Below, in pieces: positions 36,474 through 46,490 of a stretch of DNA of 64,000 bases (position 1 is its first letter; each line of letters starts with the position of its first letter). The position numbers were made by a program, and so were the translations under genes. Origin of the DNA: Tateyamaria omphalii (GTDB lineage: Bacteria > Pseudomonadota > Alphaproteobacteria > Rhodobacterales > Rhodobacteraceae); NCBI RefSeq assembly GCF_019802125.1, contig NZ_JAHVHT010000001.1:1302001-1366000 (forward strand), read 5' to 3'. The notes under the pieces were generated by a model, which did no database searches, had not been told where the DNA came from, and was given only the letters and a program-made list of their open reading frames with translations.

Positions 36474-37627
36474 TGCGATCCTCCGTGATGAGCGGCCATG
36501 GTCTGGCGGGCGATGATGATCTTTTGCACATCGGAGGCGCCTTCGTAGATGCGCAGGGCGCGGATCTCGCGATAAAGCGTCTCAACCGGCATGCCGGAAC
36601 GCACGCCATCGCCGCCGAAAAGCTGCACCGCCTTGTCGATCACCTGTTGCGCCTGATCGGTGGCAAAGAGCTTGGCCATCGCCGCCTCGCGCGTCACACG
36701 AGGCGCGCCGCTGTCCTTGGCCCAGGCGGCGCGGTAGATCAGCAGCGCGCTGGCATCGATGTCGAGCGCCATGTCCGCGATGTGCCCCTGCACCATCTGC
36801 AAGTCCGCGAGGGGTGCGCCCTGTACGTTTCGCGTTTTGACGCGGGCCAGAGCCTCGTCCAGCGCCCGCCGCGCAAAGCCGAGCGCTGCGGCCGCCACGG
36901 TCGAGCGGAAGACATCCAGCACAGACATGGCGATCTTGAACCCCTGCCCCGGCGCGCCGATCAGATCACCTGCCGGGACGCGCACATCATCAAATCGCAG
37001 CCGGGCCAAGGGATGCGGCGCAATGGTCTGCAACCGTTCGACAACCTCGAACCCCGGCAAATCGGGTGTAACGACGAACGCGGACATGCCCTTGGCGCCC
37101 GATGCCTCCTCCTCGCTGCGGGCAAAGACCGTGTAGACGTCCGCGATCCCGCCGTTTGAAATCCAGGTCTTCTCACCGCTGAGGACGAAGTGGTTGCCAT
37201 CGCGCGTGGCGGTCATCGTGTTGTTGGCCACGTCCGAACCCGATCCGGGCTCGGTCAGCGCAAAGGCAGAGATTGCCGAGCCGCTTCGTGTCCTTGGCAG
37301 CCACGTCTGCTTTTGCGCGTCGGACCCAAAGAGCGAAATCGCCCCTGTCCCCAGCCCCTGCATTGCAAAAGCGAAATCCGCCAGCCCGTCGTGACGTGCC
37401 AGAATTTCGCGGCAGAGGCACAGGCCGCGCACATCGAGCACGCCGTTCTCACTGCCGGTATGCGCCAGCAGCCCCGCCTCACCCAATTGGGCAACCAGAT
37501 GTCGGCAGGCCGCATCGGTGTCCGCGTGATCCACGGAAAGGCCCTGCGCAACCTCTTCGACGCGTTCTGCCAGAACAGCATGCTCGGGCGCAAAAAACGG
37601 CCAGGACAGGAAGCTCTGATCGCTCAT
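36467..37627 (-). CDS. Acyl-CoA dehydrogenase
   Basis: Flavoprotein acyl-CoA dehydrogenase of 386 residues. Marks: [15 protein letters not shown] (FAD/substrate loop), [11 protein letters not shown], the C-terminal helical domain with [19 protein letters not shown], and [18 protein letters not shown] with the catalytic Glu. Its substrate should be a ring-derived CoA thioester formed after aminobenzoyl-CoA reduction. It is tightly packed: TGATG with the hydratase upstream and a 7-base overlap with the ligase downstream. This is separate from the glutaryl-CoA dehydrogenase at 42061, so the pathway would use two dehydrogenation steps. Confidence 0.9.
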   Translation of the reverse strand: MSDQSFLSWPFFAPEHAVLAERVEEVAQGLSVDHADTDAACRHLVAQLGEAGLLAHTGSENGVLDVRGLCLCREILARHDGLADFAFAMQGLGTGAISLFGSDAQKQTWLPRTRSGSAISAFALTEPGSGSDVANNTMTATRDGNHFVLSGEKTWISNGGIADVYTVFARSEEEASGAKGMSAFVVTPDLPGFEVVERLQTIAPHPLARLRFDDVRVPAGDLIGAPGQGFKIAMSVLDVFRSTVAAAALGFARRALDEALARVKTRNVQGAPLADLQMVQGHIADMALDIDASALLIYRAAWAKDSGAPRVTREAAMAKLFATDQAQQVIDKAVQLFGGDGVRSGMPVETLYREIRALRIYEGASDVQKIIIARQTMAAHHGGSQC

Positions 37628-38427
37628 CAGTTGCCCTCGAACACTGGTTTTTCCTTGGCAACAAACGCGGTGTAGGCGCGTTCAAAATCACCGGTCTGCA
37701 TGCAGATCGCCTGGGCCTGCGCCTCGGCCTCGATGGCTTGCTCGATCGACATCGACCATTCCTGCGCCAGCATCGTCTTGGTCATCATATGCGCAAAGTT
37801 GGGTCCCGCCGCGATGCGTTCGGCCATCTCCTGCGCGGTTGTGGTCAAGCTATCCTGCGGCACAACCCGATTGTAAAAGCCCCAGGCCGCCCCTTCATCT
37901 GCCGACATCGACCGCCCGGTGTAGAGCAATTCCGCTGCGCGTCCCTGCCCGATCAGCCGCGGAAGTATCGCGCACGCCCCCATATCGCACCCGGCCAGAC
38001 CAACACGTGTGAACAGAAAAGCGCATTTGGCCTCGGGCGTGGCGATCCGTAGATCCGACGCCATGGCGATGATGGCCCCGGCCCCTACGCAGACACCGTC
38101 AATGGCAGCGATCACCGGTTTGCCGCAGTTGACGATTGCCTTGACCAGATCCCCGGTCATACGGGTGAAGGTCAGGAGTTCCTTCATGTTCATCCGGGTC
38201 AGTGGGCCGATGATGTCGTGAACGTCACCGCCGGACGAGAAGTTGCCACCGTTGGACCCGAAAATGACGACATCAAGATCGTCGCGATAGACAAGGCCAC
38301 GAAACCAATCGCGCAGTTCCGCATAGCTTTCGAAGGTCAGGGGGTTTTTCCGGTCCGGCCGGTCCAGCGCCACATGGGCAACGCGCTTTTCAATCCGACA
38401 TTGGAAATGTTCGACGGGCTCAGTCAT
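37627..38427 (-). CDS. Enoyl-CoA hydratase/isomerase family protein
   Basis: Crotonase-fold protein of 266 residues. The first oxyanion-hole segment is [15 protein letters not shown] (about residue 60), the second [21 protein letters not shown] Glu expected in the active site of classical hydratases is not clearly placed ([19 protein letters not shown]), so it may be a ring-opening hydrolase or isomerase of the superfamily instead. ATG at 38427 follows AGGAGA; it overlaps the MarR stop by 8 bases and the next gene by 1 base. Confidence 0.85.
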   Translation of the reverse strand: MTEPVEHFQCRIEKRVAHVALDRPDRKNPLTFESYAELRDWFRGLVYRDDLDVVIFGSNGGNFSSGGDVHDIIGPLTRMNMKELLTFTRMTGDLVKAIVNCGKPVIAAIDGVCVGAGAIIAMASDLRIATPEAKCAFLFTRVGLAGCDMGACAILPRLIGQGRAAELLYTGRSMSADEGAAWGFYNRVVPQDSLTTTAQEMAERIAAGPNFAHMMTKTMLAQEWSMSIEQAIEAEAQAQAICMQTGDFERAYTAFVAKEKPVFEGN

Positions 38428-38905
38428 CACGGGCTCTCCTTGCGGTCAGGCTGGTCTCCAACGTCTGCAGGTCATCCGCCAATGCGCGCGCGGATTCCGC
38501 GTCAAACCCTGACAACATGTCGCTGATCCACGCCTCATGTGCGGCAGCCTGCCGGGCAAATTCCTCTTGTCCGCGCTGAGTGAGCCGCACCAGCGACGCG
38601 CGACGATCCCCCGGCACCGGAACCCGGATCAACAACCCTTCCTCGGCCAGCCGATCCACAATGCCCGTGACGTTGCCATTGGACACTTTCAGCACGCCCG
38701 AGATCTGGCTCATCTTCAGGCCATCGGCATATCGTGACAGGGCTGCCAGCACATCGAACCGCGGCAAGGTCGTGTTGAACTCCGCCTTGAGGTTCTCGCG
38801 CAGGGAGTTTTCGACAGAGCGGCTGGCTTTCAGGAACCGCAGCCAAAGGCGCAATCGCTCCTTGGAGGCGGTTTCCAAGGGGGCCTTGGACGGGCTTATG
38901 GTCAT
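38420..38905 (-). CDS. MarR family transcriptional regulator
   Basis: A 161-residue winged-helix regulator. The DNA-binding core is around residues 50-110: [20 protein letters not shown] then [20 protein letters not shown] with the wing. MarR regulators in aroyl-CoA operons commonly bind the CoA ester as inducer, which is a reasonable model here. The gene lies inside the operon, overlapping the SDR stop by ATGA and the hydratase start by 8 bases, so it would be autoregulated. The 27-bp inverted repeat at 41983-42009 is the best candidate operator. Confidence 0.9.
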   Translation of the reverse strand: MTISPSKAPLETASKERLRLWLRFLKASRSVENSLRENLKAEFNTTLPRFDVLAALSRYADGLKMSQISGVLKVSNGNVTGIVDRLAEEGLLIRVPVPGDRRASLVRLTQRGQEEFARQAAAHEAWISDMLSGFDAESARALADDLQTLETSLTARRARDD

Positions 38906-39630
38906 ATTTCGCCTCCTGACAGGCTGAGCGCGTGGCCGTTCACGGCCTGGGCGGCTTCCGACAAAAGCCACATGACCGCGCTTGCCACTTCTTCGGTTTG
39001 GACAAAGCGTTTTTGCGGGTTGTTCGCGGCCAGCGACTTGGCCGCCTCCTCACGCGCCATACCCGTCTTGTCGACGATGTTGGCGATGGACCGGTCCAGC
39101 ATGGGCGTTTCCACGAAACCCGGACAAACCGCGTTCACTGTGATCCCGGTGCGTGCAAGTTCCAGTGCCAGCGCGCGGGTCATGCCCACGACACCATGCT
39201 TGGCTGCGCAATATCCCGACACATAAGGATACCCTTTGAGCCCCGCAGTCGACGCCACTGCAACCAGACGGCCGGTCCCGGCCTCCATCATATCCGGAAG
39301 CGCAGCCTTCCAGAGGTGGAACACTCCGGCCAAATTGACATCCGTCATCGCTCGCAGGTCGCTGCCTGTCATCTTGTGAAAGGGTAAGGAGGTCGCAGCA
39401 CCTGCATTGGCAATCGCGGCCCCTATCGGGCCCTGATCGTTGCGCGCAGCCATGCAGGCGGCTGCGACGGCCTCCTCATCGGTCACATCACAGATCTGGT
39501 AGGGAAGGTTTTGTGCGGCCAGCGAGGCTTCGGTCCGGCCGAGGATTGTCACTGCGTGGCCGTCGCGCGCGAGGGTTTGCGCGATCTCTGCGCCGACGCC
39601 CGTGCCGCCACCTGACACCACAACATGCAT
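38902..39630 (-). CDS. Short-chain dehydrogenase/reductase
   Basis: SDR of 242 residues. Cofactor loop VVSGGGTGVGAEIA, NAG motif IANAGAAT, and catalytic triad Ser (VAVASTAGLKG), Tyr-x3-Lys (YCAAKHG). It should oxidise or reduce a hydroxyl/keto group of an alicyclic CoA intermediate, NAD(P)-dependent. ATG at 39630 lies 2 bases after the monooxygenase stop; the stop overlaps marR by 4 bases. It is the second gene of the operon. Confidence 0.9.
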   Translation of the reverse strand: MHVVVSGGGTGVGAEIAQTLARDGHAVTILGRTEASLAAQNLPYQICDVTDEEAVAAACMAARNDQGPIGAAIANAGAATSLPFHKMTGSDLRAMTDVNLAGVFHLWKAALPDMMEAGTGRLVAVASTAGLKGYPYVSGYCAAKHGVVGMTRALALELARTGITVNAVCPGFVETPMLDRSIANIVDKTGMAREEAAKSLAANNPQKRFVQTEEVASAVMWLLSEAAQAVNGHALSLSGGEI

Positions 39631-39632
39631 GA

Positions 39633-41927
39633 TCAGACCCGCCCGGCCATTTCCATGGCCCGGTCCGCCAGCCGCCAAGCCTGGTCACGCCCGGCTTCAT
39701 AGGGTTTGGGCCAGACCTCCTGCCGATCACCGATCTCGGCCGCGGCGTGCAGTGTCCAATAGGGATCCGACAGATGAGGCCGCGCGAGACAGACCAGATC
39801 CGCCCGGCCCGCCATCAGGATCGAGTTGACGTGGTCCGGCTCATAGATGTTGCCGACCGCCATCGTTCTGATCCCACGCTCGTTACGAATACGGTCGGAA
39901 AATGGGGTCTGGAACATGCGCCCGTAGACAGGCTGTGCCTGTGTCGAGGTTTGCCCCGCAGAGACGTCGATGATGTCGGCACCAGCGGCCTCGAAAGCAG
40001 CCGCAATTCTGACGGCTTCTTCGGCTGTCACCCCATCGTCCCCCGCCCAATCGCTTGCAGAGATCCGCACCGACATCGGCTTGTGCGCTGGCCATACCTT
40101 TCTCATCGCGCCGAAGACCTCCAGCGGATAGCGCAGGCGGTTCTCGAGGCTGCCGCCGTAGGCGTCGTTGCGGGTGTTGGACAGCGGGGAAATGAAGGAC
40201 GAGATGAGGTAACCATGCGCCGCGTGCAGTTCGATCATGTCAAAACCCGCGCGCTCTGCCATCTGAGCCGCCGATACGAACTCCTCGCGAATGCGATCCA
40301 TATCGTCGCGATCCATGGCCTTGGGCACGGCGTTTTCGTCCGACCACGGAATCGCTGATGCGGACAGAACCGGCCAATTGCCGTCAGGCAGAGGTTCATC
40401 CATACCGTCCCAGCCCAAGCGCGTTGACCCTTTGCGCCCCGCATGACCGATCTGGCAACAGATCTTGGCCTCTGTTTCGGCATGAACAAAACTCGTCAAC
40501 CGCTTCCAGGCTGCCTCATGCTCTGGAGCATATAGCCCCGGACAACCTGGCGTGATGCGCCCATCGGCCGAGGTACAGGTCATTTCGGTGTAGACCAGCC
40601 CCGCGCCGCCCTTGGCGCGTTCGCCGTAATGTATCAGGTGCCAGTCGGTCGGACAGCCATCGACAGCTTTGTACTGGGCCATCGGCGAGACGACGATACG
40701 GTTCTTCAACTCCATCTCGCGCAACCGGAAAGGCGCGAACATCGGCGCGCGCGCCGGTGCGTTGCGCCCGGCACCTGCCTGTTCCATGAACCAGCTTTCT
40801 GCCGAGCCCAACCATTCGGCATCGCGCTCGCGCAGGTTTTCGTGGCTGATCCTCTGACTGCGTGTGAGCAGCGAATAGTTCAATTGCACCGGGTCAAGAT
40901 CGAGATACCGCTCCACATCCTCAAACCACTCAACTGAATTTCGCGCCGCCGATTGCAGTCGTAGCACCTCAAGCCGGCGTTCTTCTTCATAGCGCGTGAA
41001 TGCCGCGTCCAATGTGTCTTCGGACTGGATCAAGTCAGCGAGCGAAATGGCGCTTTCGAGGGCCAGCTTTGTGCCTGACCCGATGGAAAAATGTGCCGTG
41101 GCGGCCGCGTCCCCCAAAAGCACGACGTTTTCGTGATGCCACTTTTCGCAAAGAACACGCGGAAACCGCAGCCAGGCAGAGCCGCGGATGTGGTTCGCGT
41201 TGGTCATCAGCGGGTGGCCGTCCAGGTGATCGCGGAACACATCTTCACAGATGGCGATGCTGTCCTGCTGGCTCAGATTGCCGAAACCATAGGCGTCGAA
41301 CGTCTCCTGCGTGCATTCGACAATAAACGTCGCCGTCTCGTCATCGAATTGGTAGGCGTGCGCCCAAAGCCAGCCCTTGTCGGTTTTCTCGAAAATGAAG
41401 GTGAAGGCGTCATCGAACTTCTGATGCGTCCCGAGCCATACGAACTGACACAGCCGCCGATCGATATCCGGCTGAAAGACATCGGCAAATTCCGTGCGGG
41501 TCTTTGAATTCAGCCCGTCGGCCGCGATCACGATGTCATAGTCTTCCTTGTAAGCGCTCGCGCTCTCGACCTCGGTTTCGAACTTCAGCACAACGCCCAG
41601 TTCTCGCGCGCGCTCTTGCAACAGCAGCAACAAGCGCTTGCGGCCGATACCGCAGAACCCATGACCACCGGACACAGTGCGCTTGCCCTGATGGACCAGC
41701 GCGACATCGTCCCAATAGGCGAAATGCGCGCGGATCGCATCGGCGCTGACCGCATCGTTTTGCGCAAGGTTATCGAGCGTCTCATCCGACAGAACGACAC
41801 CCCATCCGAACGTGTCGTCGGGGCGGTTGCGTTCGATCACGACGACCTCCGCGCCGGGATCACGCAGCTTCATCGAGATTCCGAAGTACAAACCCGCCGG
41901 ACCGCCACCGAGACAAGCAATGCGCAT
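39633..41927 (-). CDS. abmA: 2-aminobenzoyl-CoA monooxygenase/reductase (salicylyl-CoA 5-hydroxylase/oxidoreductase family)
   Basis: A 764-residue fusion of two flavoenzymes. Residues 1-380 are an FAD monooxygenase ([20 protein letters not shown]; the DG fold [35 protein letters not shown]). Residues 395-764 are an old-yellow-enzyme-like FMN oxidoreductase ([56 protein letters not shown]). The Azoarcus evansii homologue hydroxylates 2-aminobenzoyl-CoA and then reduces the ring to a non-aromatic oxo-cyclohexene product. First gene of the operon, starting opposite gcdH. Databases often call this family salicylyl-CoA 5-hydroxylase; the link to kynU supports aminobenzoyl-CoA here. Confidence 0.9.
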   Translation of the reverse strand: MRIACLGGGPAGLYFGISMKLRDPGAEVVVIERNRPDDTFGWGVVLSDETLDNLAQNDAVSADAIRAHFAYWDDVALVHQGKRTVSGGHGFCGIGRKRLLLLLQERARELGVVLKFETEVESASAYKEDYDIVIAADGLNSKTRTEFADVFQPDIDRRLCQFVWLGTHQKFDDAFTFIFEKTDKGWLWAHAYQFDDETATFIVECTQETFDAYGFGNLSQQDSIAICEDVFRDHLDGHPLMTNANHIRGSAWLRFPRVLCEKWHHENVVLLGDAAATAHFSIGSGTKLALESAISLADLIQSEDTLDAAFTRYEEERRLEVLRLQSAARNSVEWFEDVERYLDLDPVQLNYSLLTRSQRISHENLRERDAEWLGSAESWFMEQAGAGRNAPARAPMFAPFRLREMELKNRIVVSPMAQYKAVDGCPTDWHLIHYGERAKGGAGLVYTEMTCTSADGRITPGCPGLYAPEHEAAWKRLTSFVHAETEAKICCQIGHAGRKGSTRLGWDGMDEPLPDGNWPVLSASAIPWSDENAVPKAMDRDDMDRIREEFVSAAQMAERAGFDMIELHAAHGYLISSFISPLSNTRNDAYGGSLENRLRYPLEVFGAMRKVWPAHKPMSVRISASDWAGDDGVTAEEAVRIAAAFEAAGADIIDVSAGQTSTQAQPVYGRMFQTPFSDRIRNERGIRTMAVGNIYEPDHVNSILMAGRADLVCLARPHLSDPYWTLHAAAEIGDRQEVWPKPYEAGRDQAWRLADRAMEMAGRV

Positions 41928-41982
41928 TTCAAGGCCCCTTTTTCGACTTCACGTGTTGACGGTATGGGGCGTTCACATCAAT

Positions 41983-42009
41983 TTCAAGTACAAATATTTT
42001 ATACTTGAA
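41983..42009. promoter_or_regulatory. Inverted-repeat operator between abmA and gcdH
   Basis: Perfect 8-bp inverted repeat TTCAAGTA-N11-TACTTGAA. The 11-base spacer is AT-only except one C and holds AAATATTT. It lies 55 bases upstream of abmA and 51 bases upstream of gcdH in an otherwise GC-rich genome, as expected for a MarR operator over a divergent promoter. Confidence 0.7.
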
Positions 42010-42060
42010 GTAAATGCATGAATGACTACGCTCCGCGGCAAATCGCAGAGGAGTGCCAAG

Positions 42061-43290
42061 ATGAATGCCCCGACAGCCATGACAACCGGCCCCGAAATTG
42101 CCCGTACGAAACCTGCACCGCTCGCCTGGGACGATCCATTCCTGCTGGAGCAGCAATTGTCGGAGGAAGAGCGCATGGTGCGTGACGCCGCCCACGCCTA
42201 TGCCAAGGATGGGCTTTTGCGCCGCGTGGTCGATGGCAACCGGCACGAAGTCTTTGACAGAGAGATCATGACCGAGATGGGCGCACTCGGCCTCCTGGGT
42301 TCCACCCTGCCCGAGGAATATGGCGGTGTGGGCGCGAACTATGTGTCATATGGTCTTGTCGCGCGTGAGGTCGAGCGGATCGACAGTGGCTATCGCTCGG
42401 CCATGTCGGTGCAAAGCTCTCTGGTGATGCATCCGATCTATGCCTACGGAACGGAACAGCAGCGGCAAAAGTATCTGCCGAAACTAGCAAGCGGTGAATG
42501 GGTTGGATGCTTTGGGCTGACCGAGCCCGATGCAGGCTCCGATCCAGCAAGCATGACCACACGCGCAAAACCCGTCGACGGTGGCTTCATCCTTTCAGGA
42601 GCGAAGAACTGGATCACAAATGCACCGATCGCGGATGTGTTCGTTGTTTGGGCCAAGTCGGAAGCGCATGACGGCAAGATCAAAGGTTTCATTCTGGAAA
42701 AGGGCATGACGGGCCTCCATGCGCCCAAGATCAATGGCAAGTTTTCTTTGCGCGCGTCGATCACGGGCATGATCCAGATGGATGAGGTTTTTGTACCCCA
42801 GGAGAACCTGTTGCCAGAAGTGTCCGGCCTTGCAGGTCCGTTTGGCTGCCTGAACCGCGCGCGCTACGGCATTTGCTGGGGTGCGATGGGCGCGGCAGAA
42901 GCGTGTTTCCATGCCGCCCGGCAATACACACTCGACCGCAAACAGTTCGGCAGACCGCTTGCGCAAACCCAGCTTGTCCAGAAGAAACTGGCCGACATGC
43001 AGACCGAGATCGCGCTTGGCCTGCAGGGTGCGCTGCAATTGGGTCGTATGCTGGATGCCCACACTGCCCCTGCAGAGCTCATCAGCCTGATGAAACGCAA
43101 CAATTGCGGAAAGGCACTCGGCATCTCGCGGGAGGCCCGGGACATGCACGGCGGCAACGGGATCAGCGACGAATACGGCGTGATCCGCCACGTGATGAAC
43201 CTGGAGGCCGTCAACACATACGAAGGCACCCATGATGTCCATGCCTTGATCCTTGGACGCGGGATCACAGGTTTGCAGGCCTTTCACTGA
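42061..43290 (+). CDS. gcdH: Glutaryl-CoA dehydrogenase
   Basis: Acyl-CoA dehydrogenase of the glutaryl-CoA type, 409 residues, which oxidises and decarboxylates glutaryl-CoA to crotonyl-CoA. Marks: [38 protein letters not shown] typical of Gcd[16 protein letters not shown], and [20 protein letters not shown] with the catalytic Glu. GGAG lies upstream of ATG 42061. It diverges from the aminobenzoyl-CoA operon across the inverted repeat, so glutaryl-CoA is probably an intermediate on the way to acetyl-CoA. Confidence 0.92.
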   Translation: MNAPTAMTTGPEIARTKPAPLAWDDPFLLEQQLSEEERMVRDAAHAYAKDGLLRRVVDGNRHEVFDREIMTEMGALGLLGSTLPEEYGGVGANYVSYGLVAREVERIDSGYRSAMSVQSSLVMHPIYAYGTEQQRQKYLPKLASGEWVGCFGLTEPDAGSDPASMTTRAKPVDGGFILSGAKNWITNAPIADVFVVWAKSEAHDGKIKGFILEKGMTGLHAPKINGKFSLRASITGMIQMDEVFVPQENLLPEVSGLAGPFGCLNRARYGICWGAMGAAEACFHAARQYTLDRKQFGRPLAQTQLVQKKLADMQTEIALGLQGALQLGRMLDAHTAPAELISLMKRNNCGKALGISREARDMHGGNGISDEYGVIRHVMNLEAVNTYEGTHDVHALILGRGITGLQAFH

Positions 43291-43312
43291 CGACGATGTC
43301 CCTTTCGGTCAT

Positions 43313-44254
43313 CTAGCGCCGTCTGTGACTGGGAGGTTTGCCAAATCGCGCTTTGTAGTCACGTGAGAACCGGCCCAGATGAGAAAAACCACAGCTGTAA
43401 GCGGCGTCCGTTACGCTGACCGGGTCCTGCCCCTGGATCAACATGTAATGCGCCATGTCGAGCCGTGCGGATTTGACATACTGCATCGGCGACAATCCAA
43501 AGTTCGCACGGAAACCGAGTTGCAGTGTGCGTACATTGACGTCGGCGGCATTTGCGATCTGGGTCAGGTCAATCGGGTCGATCAGGTTGGCATGTATGTA
43601 GTCGACCGCGCGTCTGAGCGCCGCGGGCAGGATCTGATCTCCTGACGCATCAATCATGTGCGTTATGTTGCTGCGTTGATGGGTCAGCAACGCAAGGGCG
43701 AGTTGCGTTTCAATCTGATGATCATGCCCCATCCTTGCCGGTGAAAACAGACGGCCCTGTTCAATAGCCATCGCACAGGACACCATCTGTCGACGGATCA
43801 GCGCTCCGCCAGCGCGCTGCATGTCCAATTCGGCTTCAAAGCGGATCGGGCCGGGCAGCTCGCGCCCGATCAGGGATTGCGCGACCCTTTCCAGATGGGC
43901 CTTGTCGATCTGCATAAGCAGCTTTGCGCAGTCGTGGCTCCACACCATCTGCGTGGTCCGATCCGGGTTCAGCACAGACGCAACCTGGGTGCTTGCAAAC
44001 ACGTCCGAACCGCGATGGCGAATGTGCGCCTGCCCCGCAACCGGCACTTGGACGAGATAGAATGTCCTTAGCGCGCCGGGGTCGATCAATACGTCCCCGC
44101 CGTAGCGGATATAGTTGAGAGACACGGCCCGGCCCGCCGCATGGTTGTGCGTGACGGAAAGAGACACCCTTTTGCCCAAAGGTTCCAACCGGTGATCACA
44201 GAACTTCCGTGCAACGGTCGCGCGCGCTTCGTCGACCGAAGAGGTCTCGAACAA
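43313..44254 (-). CDS. AraC family transcriptional regulator (start uncertain)
   Basis: Regulator with an N-terminal cupin-like AraC-binding domain and a C-terminal double helix-turn-helix (IANAADVNVRTLQLGFRANF, then DPVSVTDAAYSCGFSHLGRF, ending SHRRR), the layout of AraC_binding_2 members. The first in-frame standard start is TTG at 44254, giving 313 residues. However, the frame continues upstream with a sensible N-terminus (DTLEYLSANRLFETSS) to a TGA, where only a CTG at 44290 could start. The ATG at 44295 with a strong GGGGAG site reads only Met-Phe-stop in another frame. It diverges from the cupin/monooxygenase genes and probably regulates them. Confidence 0.85.
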   Translation of the reverse strand: MFETSSVDEARATVARKFCDHRLEPLGKRVSLSVTHNHAAGRAVSLNYIRYGGDVLIDPGALRTFYLVQVPVAGQAHIRHRGSDVFASTQVASVLNPDRTTQMVWSHDCAKLLMQIDKAHLERVAQSLIGRELPGPIRFEAELDMQRAGGALIRRQMVSCAMAIEQGRLFSPARMGHDHQIETQLALALLTHQRSNITHMIDASGDQILPAALRRAVDYIHANLIDPIDLTQIANAADVNVRTLQLGFRANFGLSPMQYVKSARLDMAHYMLIQGQDPVSVTDAAYSCGFSHLGRFSRDYKARFGKPPSHRRR

Positions 44255-44425
44255 GCGGTTCGCGCTTAGGTATTCAAGCGTATCCCTCAGAACATGTGTC
44301 TCCCCTCAATCAGCGTTCCAAGGATCGGGAGAAATTTCAAGCCTGAAGAAATTCCTTTCGTTTTTTGGATAAAGCCTTCCGGCAAACAGGTGCAGCATCC
44401 CTCGATCATCAAAAGGGGAGCGATC

Positions 44426-44884
44426 ATGGACAGCGGAGTAGTCACCGCATCAAGCGGCATCGAAAACATCACGTGGAATGTCGTGGGCCAGACCTATGTG
44501 CCCAAACTCATCAGTCCCAACGCCTTTGTCTGGCACGCAATCATTCCGGCAGAGACGTTCGTTCCGCCGCATATTCATCCGACACAGGACGAATGGATCA
44601 CGGTGCTGTCCGGCGACCTCGAAGTCGAATTCGGGCATGACGAAGGCAATGTCACCACCCACAATGCGACCGCTGGAGACATCGTGCGCATGCCAATGGG
44701 TAGATCGCACGGCATCTTCAACCGCTCTGGTGCCGAGGCGCGCTGTATCTTCGGTGTGGCGCCATCGCGTAAGCTGTTTGACCTGTTTCAGGCGCTCGAC
44801 GGTGTCACCGATCCGGCCGAACTGACCCGCCTGTCCGCGCTGCACGAGGTCGATTTCCTCCCGCCCCCGCCCGACGCACAATAA
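44426..44884 (+). CDS. Cupin domain protein, copy 1
   Basis: A 152-residue single-domain cupin. Motif 1 is VPPHIHPTQDEWITVLSGDLEVE with two His and a Glu as likely metal ligands; motif 2 is AGDIVRMPMGRSHGIFN with a His. AAAGGGGAG lies upstream of the ATG. It is a paralogue of the cupin at 46491: both have TxWNxxGQxYxPK, HPTQDE, AGDIVRMPMG and end AxHxVDFLPP. The FMO gene starts 12 bases behind it. Likely a dioxygenase or isomerase on an aromatic substrate, or a ligand sensor; the reaction is unknown. Confidence 0.85.
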   Translation: MDSGVVTASSGIENITWNVVGQTYVPKLISPNAFVWHAIIPAETFVPPHIHPTQDEWITVLSGDLEVEFGHDEGNVTTHNATAGDIVRMPMGRSHGIFNRSGAEARCIFGVAPSRKLFDLFQALDGVTDPAELTRLSALHEVDFLPPPPDAQ

Positions 44885-44896
44885 GGAGACGGCAGC

Positions 44897-46384
44897 ATGA
44901 TAGAGCGCAAGAAGGTCGCCGTGATCGGCGGTGGTGTGTCCGGATTGGCTGCAGCCAAGGCCTTTGATGAACGTGGTCACCGGGTCGTGGGCTTTGAGCG
45001 CAGCCATGACTTTGGCGGCGTATGGGAGCCCAGCCGGTCCTATCCGGATGTACAGACCCAATCGCCCAAGGATCTGTATTGCTACACCGACCATCCGATG
45101 CCGGACAGCTATCCGGAATGGCCCAAAGGCCCTCAGGTGCACGCATACCTGCACTCCTATGCCGAGAAGCACAACACGGCACGGCTGTTCAAACTGAATA
45201 CCAACGTCAAGGCGATGAACCAACGCTCCGATGGACAGCCAGGCTGGACGCTGACCCTGGAGGCTGGCAGCCATAGGTGGCACGAGGATTTCGACTTTGT
45301 TGCGGTGGCCACGGGCCAATTCTCGGACAAGAACATCATCCGCCATCCCGGTCAGGATGGCTTTGTCGCCGCCGGCGGGGCGGTCATGCACTCGTCGGAA
45401 TACACAGACCCGGAGATGATCAAGGGCAAGCGGGTGGTCGTGCTGGGCGGGTCAAAGTCAGCGACAGATATTGCAGTCAACGCCGCCAACAGCGGCGCAC
45501 GGTCAGTACATTGGGTTTATCTCGAACCGGTTTGGCGGGTGCCCTATTTCGTGGGCGGCATCAATTTCAAGCGCCTGCTCTACATGCGCGCGCAAGAGCA
45601 GCAGTTCAACGCCTGGGGCAAAAGCGCGCTTCAACGTGTCGTGGCGGCGGTGTTGAAACCGCTGGTGTGGGCAAACTTCCGGGGCCTGGAAACACTGTTG
45701 AAGACCCAGCTTGGCCTGAGGAAATACGGGCTCGTTCCGAAAGCTCCCATCGAGCGCGAAGTGTCTTGCTCGGTCCCGATCGTGACCCCAGGTCTGTTCG
45801 AGGCTTTGAAAGCCGGGAAGATCAAGAACATCGAGGGCACCTTTGACCGCTACGACGGGAAAACCATCCATCTTACCGGTGGGGAGAAGATAGAGGCCGA
45901 CACCACCATCCTCGCCGTGGGGTGGAAGCTGGGCGTGCCCTATCTGCCGCAGGAGTTTCAGGACAAGCTGATTGAACCGGACGGCCAATACCGGGTCTAC
46001 CGGCTGGCAGTGAACCCGGATTTGCCCGACATGGGATTTGTCGGATTCAATTCGAGCTTCTGTACGGTTCTGTCCGCCGAAATGATTGCAAACTGGCTGG
46101 TGCGCTATGCAGACGGTCAGCTGTCCAACCAGCCCACGACGTCCCAGATGAATAGCAACATCGACCTGATGCTGAACTGGAAGCGCGCCGAACGCCCCGC
46201 CGCCCAGATCTATGGCGGTCTGTGTTCCGCACCCTTCCATTTCAAGCATTTTGATGAACTGCTGGCAGATATGGGAGCGCGCAAGACCAAGCGCAGCAAC
46301 CCCCTGGCCGAACAGTTCGGATATCCAAGCCACACGGCCTATGGTGAATTTTTGGCGTCTTGCCCGCAATACCAGGCCGGATAG
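44897..46384 (+). CDS. Flavin-containing monooxygenase (class B type)
   Basis: A 495-residue flavoprotein with two dinucleotide folds: FAD site VAVIGGGVSGLAAAKAFDER at the start and NADPH site VVVLGGSKSATDIAVNAANSG near residue 180. Between them GAVMHSSEYTDPEMIKGK resembles the FMO/Baeyer-Villiger fingerprint (FxGxxxHxxxY). It starts 12 bases behind the first cupin and is followed after 106 bases by the second. It should hydroxylate or insert oxygen into a nucleophilic substrate. The locus suggests a tryptophan-derived compound, but that is inference. Confidence 0.85.
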   Translation: MIERKKVAVIGGGVSGLAAAKAFDERGHRVVGFERSHDFGGVWEPSRSYPDVQTQSPKDLYCYTDHPMPDSYPEWPKGPQVHAYLHSYAEKHNTARLFKLNTNVKAMNQRSDGQPGWTLTLEAGSHRWHEDFDFVAVATGQFSDKNIIRHPGQDGFVAAGGAVMHSSEYTDPEMIKGKRVVVLGGSKSATDIAVNAANSGARSVHWVYLEPVWRVPYFVGGINFKRLLYMRAQEQQFNAWGKSALQRVVAAVLKPLVWANFRGLETLLKTQLGLRKYGLVPKAPIEREVSCSVPIVTPGLFEALKAGKIKNIEGTFDRYDGKTIHLTGGEKIEADTTILAVGWKLGVPYLPQEFQDKLIEPDGQYRVYRLAVNPDLPDMGFVGFNSSFCTVLSAEMIANWLVRYADGQLSNQPTTSQMNSNIDLMLNWKRAERPAAQIYGGLCSAPFHFKHFDELLADMGARKTKRSNPLAEQFGYPSHTAYGEFLASCPQYQAG

Positions 46385-46443
46385 CGGCAAGGGGCCGGCG
46401 CTTGGGCTAAAGGACGCGTTGGCACCGGGAAAGACCCCGACGT

Positions 46444-46459
46444 CGGGCGAGAGCGCCCG
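46444..46459 (+). other. Short hairpin upstream of cupin copy 2
   Basis: Perfect 6-bp stem CGGGCG-agag-CGCCCG, 31 bases before the ATG of the second cupin, in the 106-base gap behind the FMO gene. It could be an mRNA processing or attenuation element. Confidence 0.35.
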
Positions 46460-46490
46460 TGTCACACACTCGCAAAACGGAGAACGTCAC

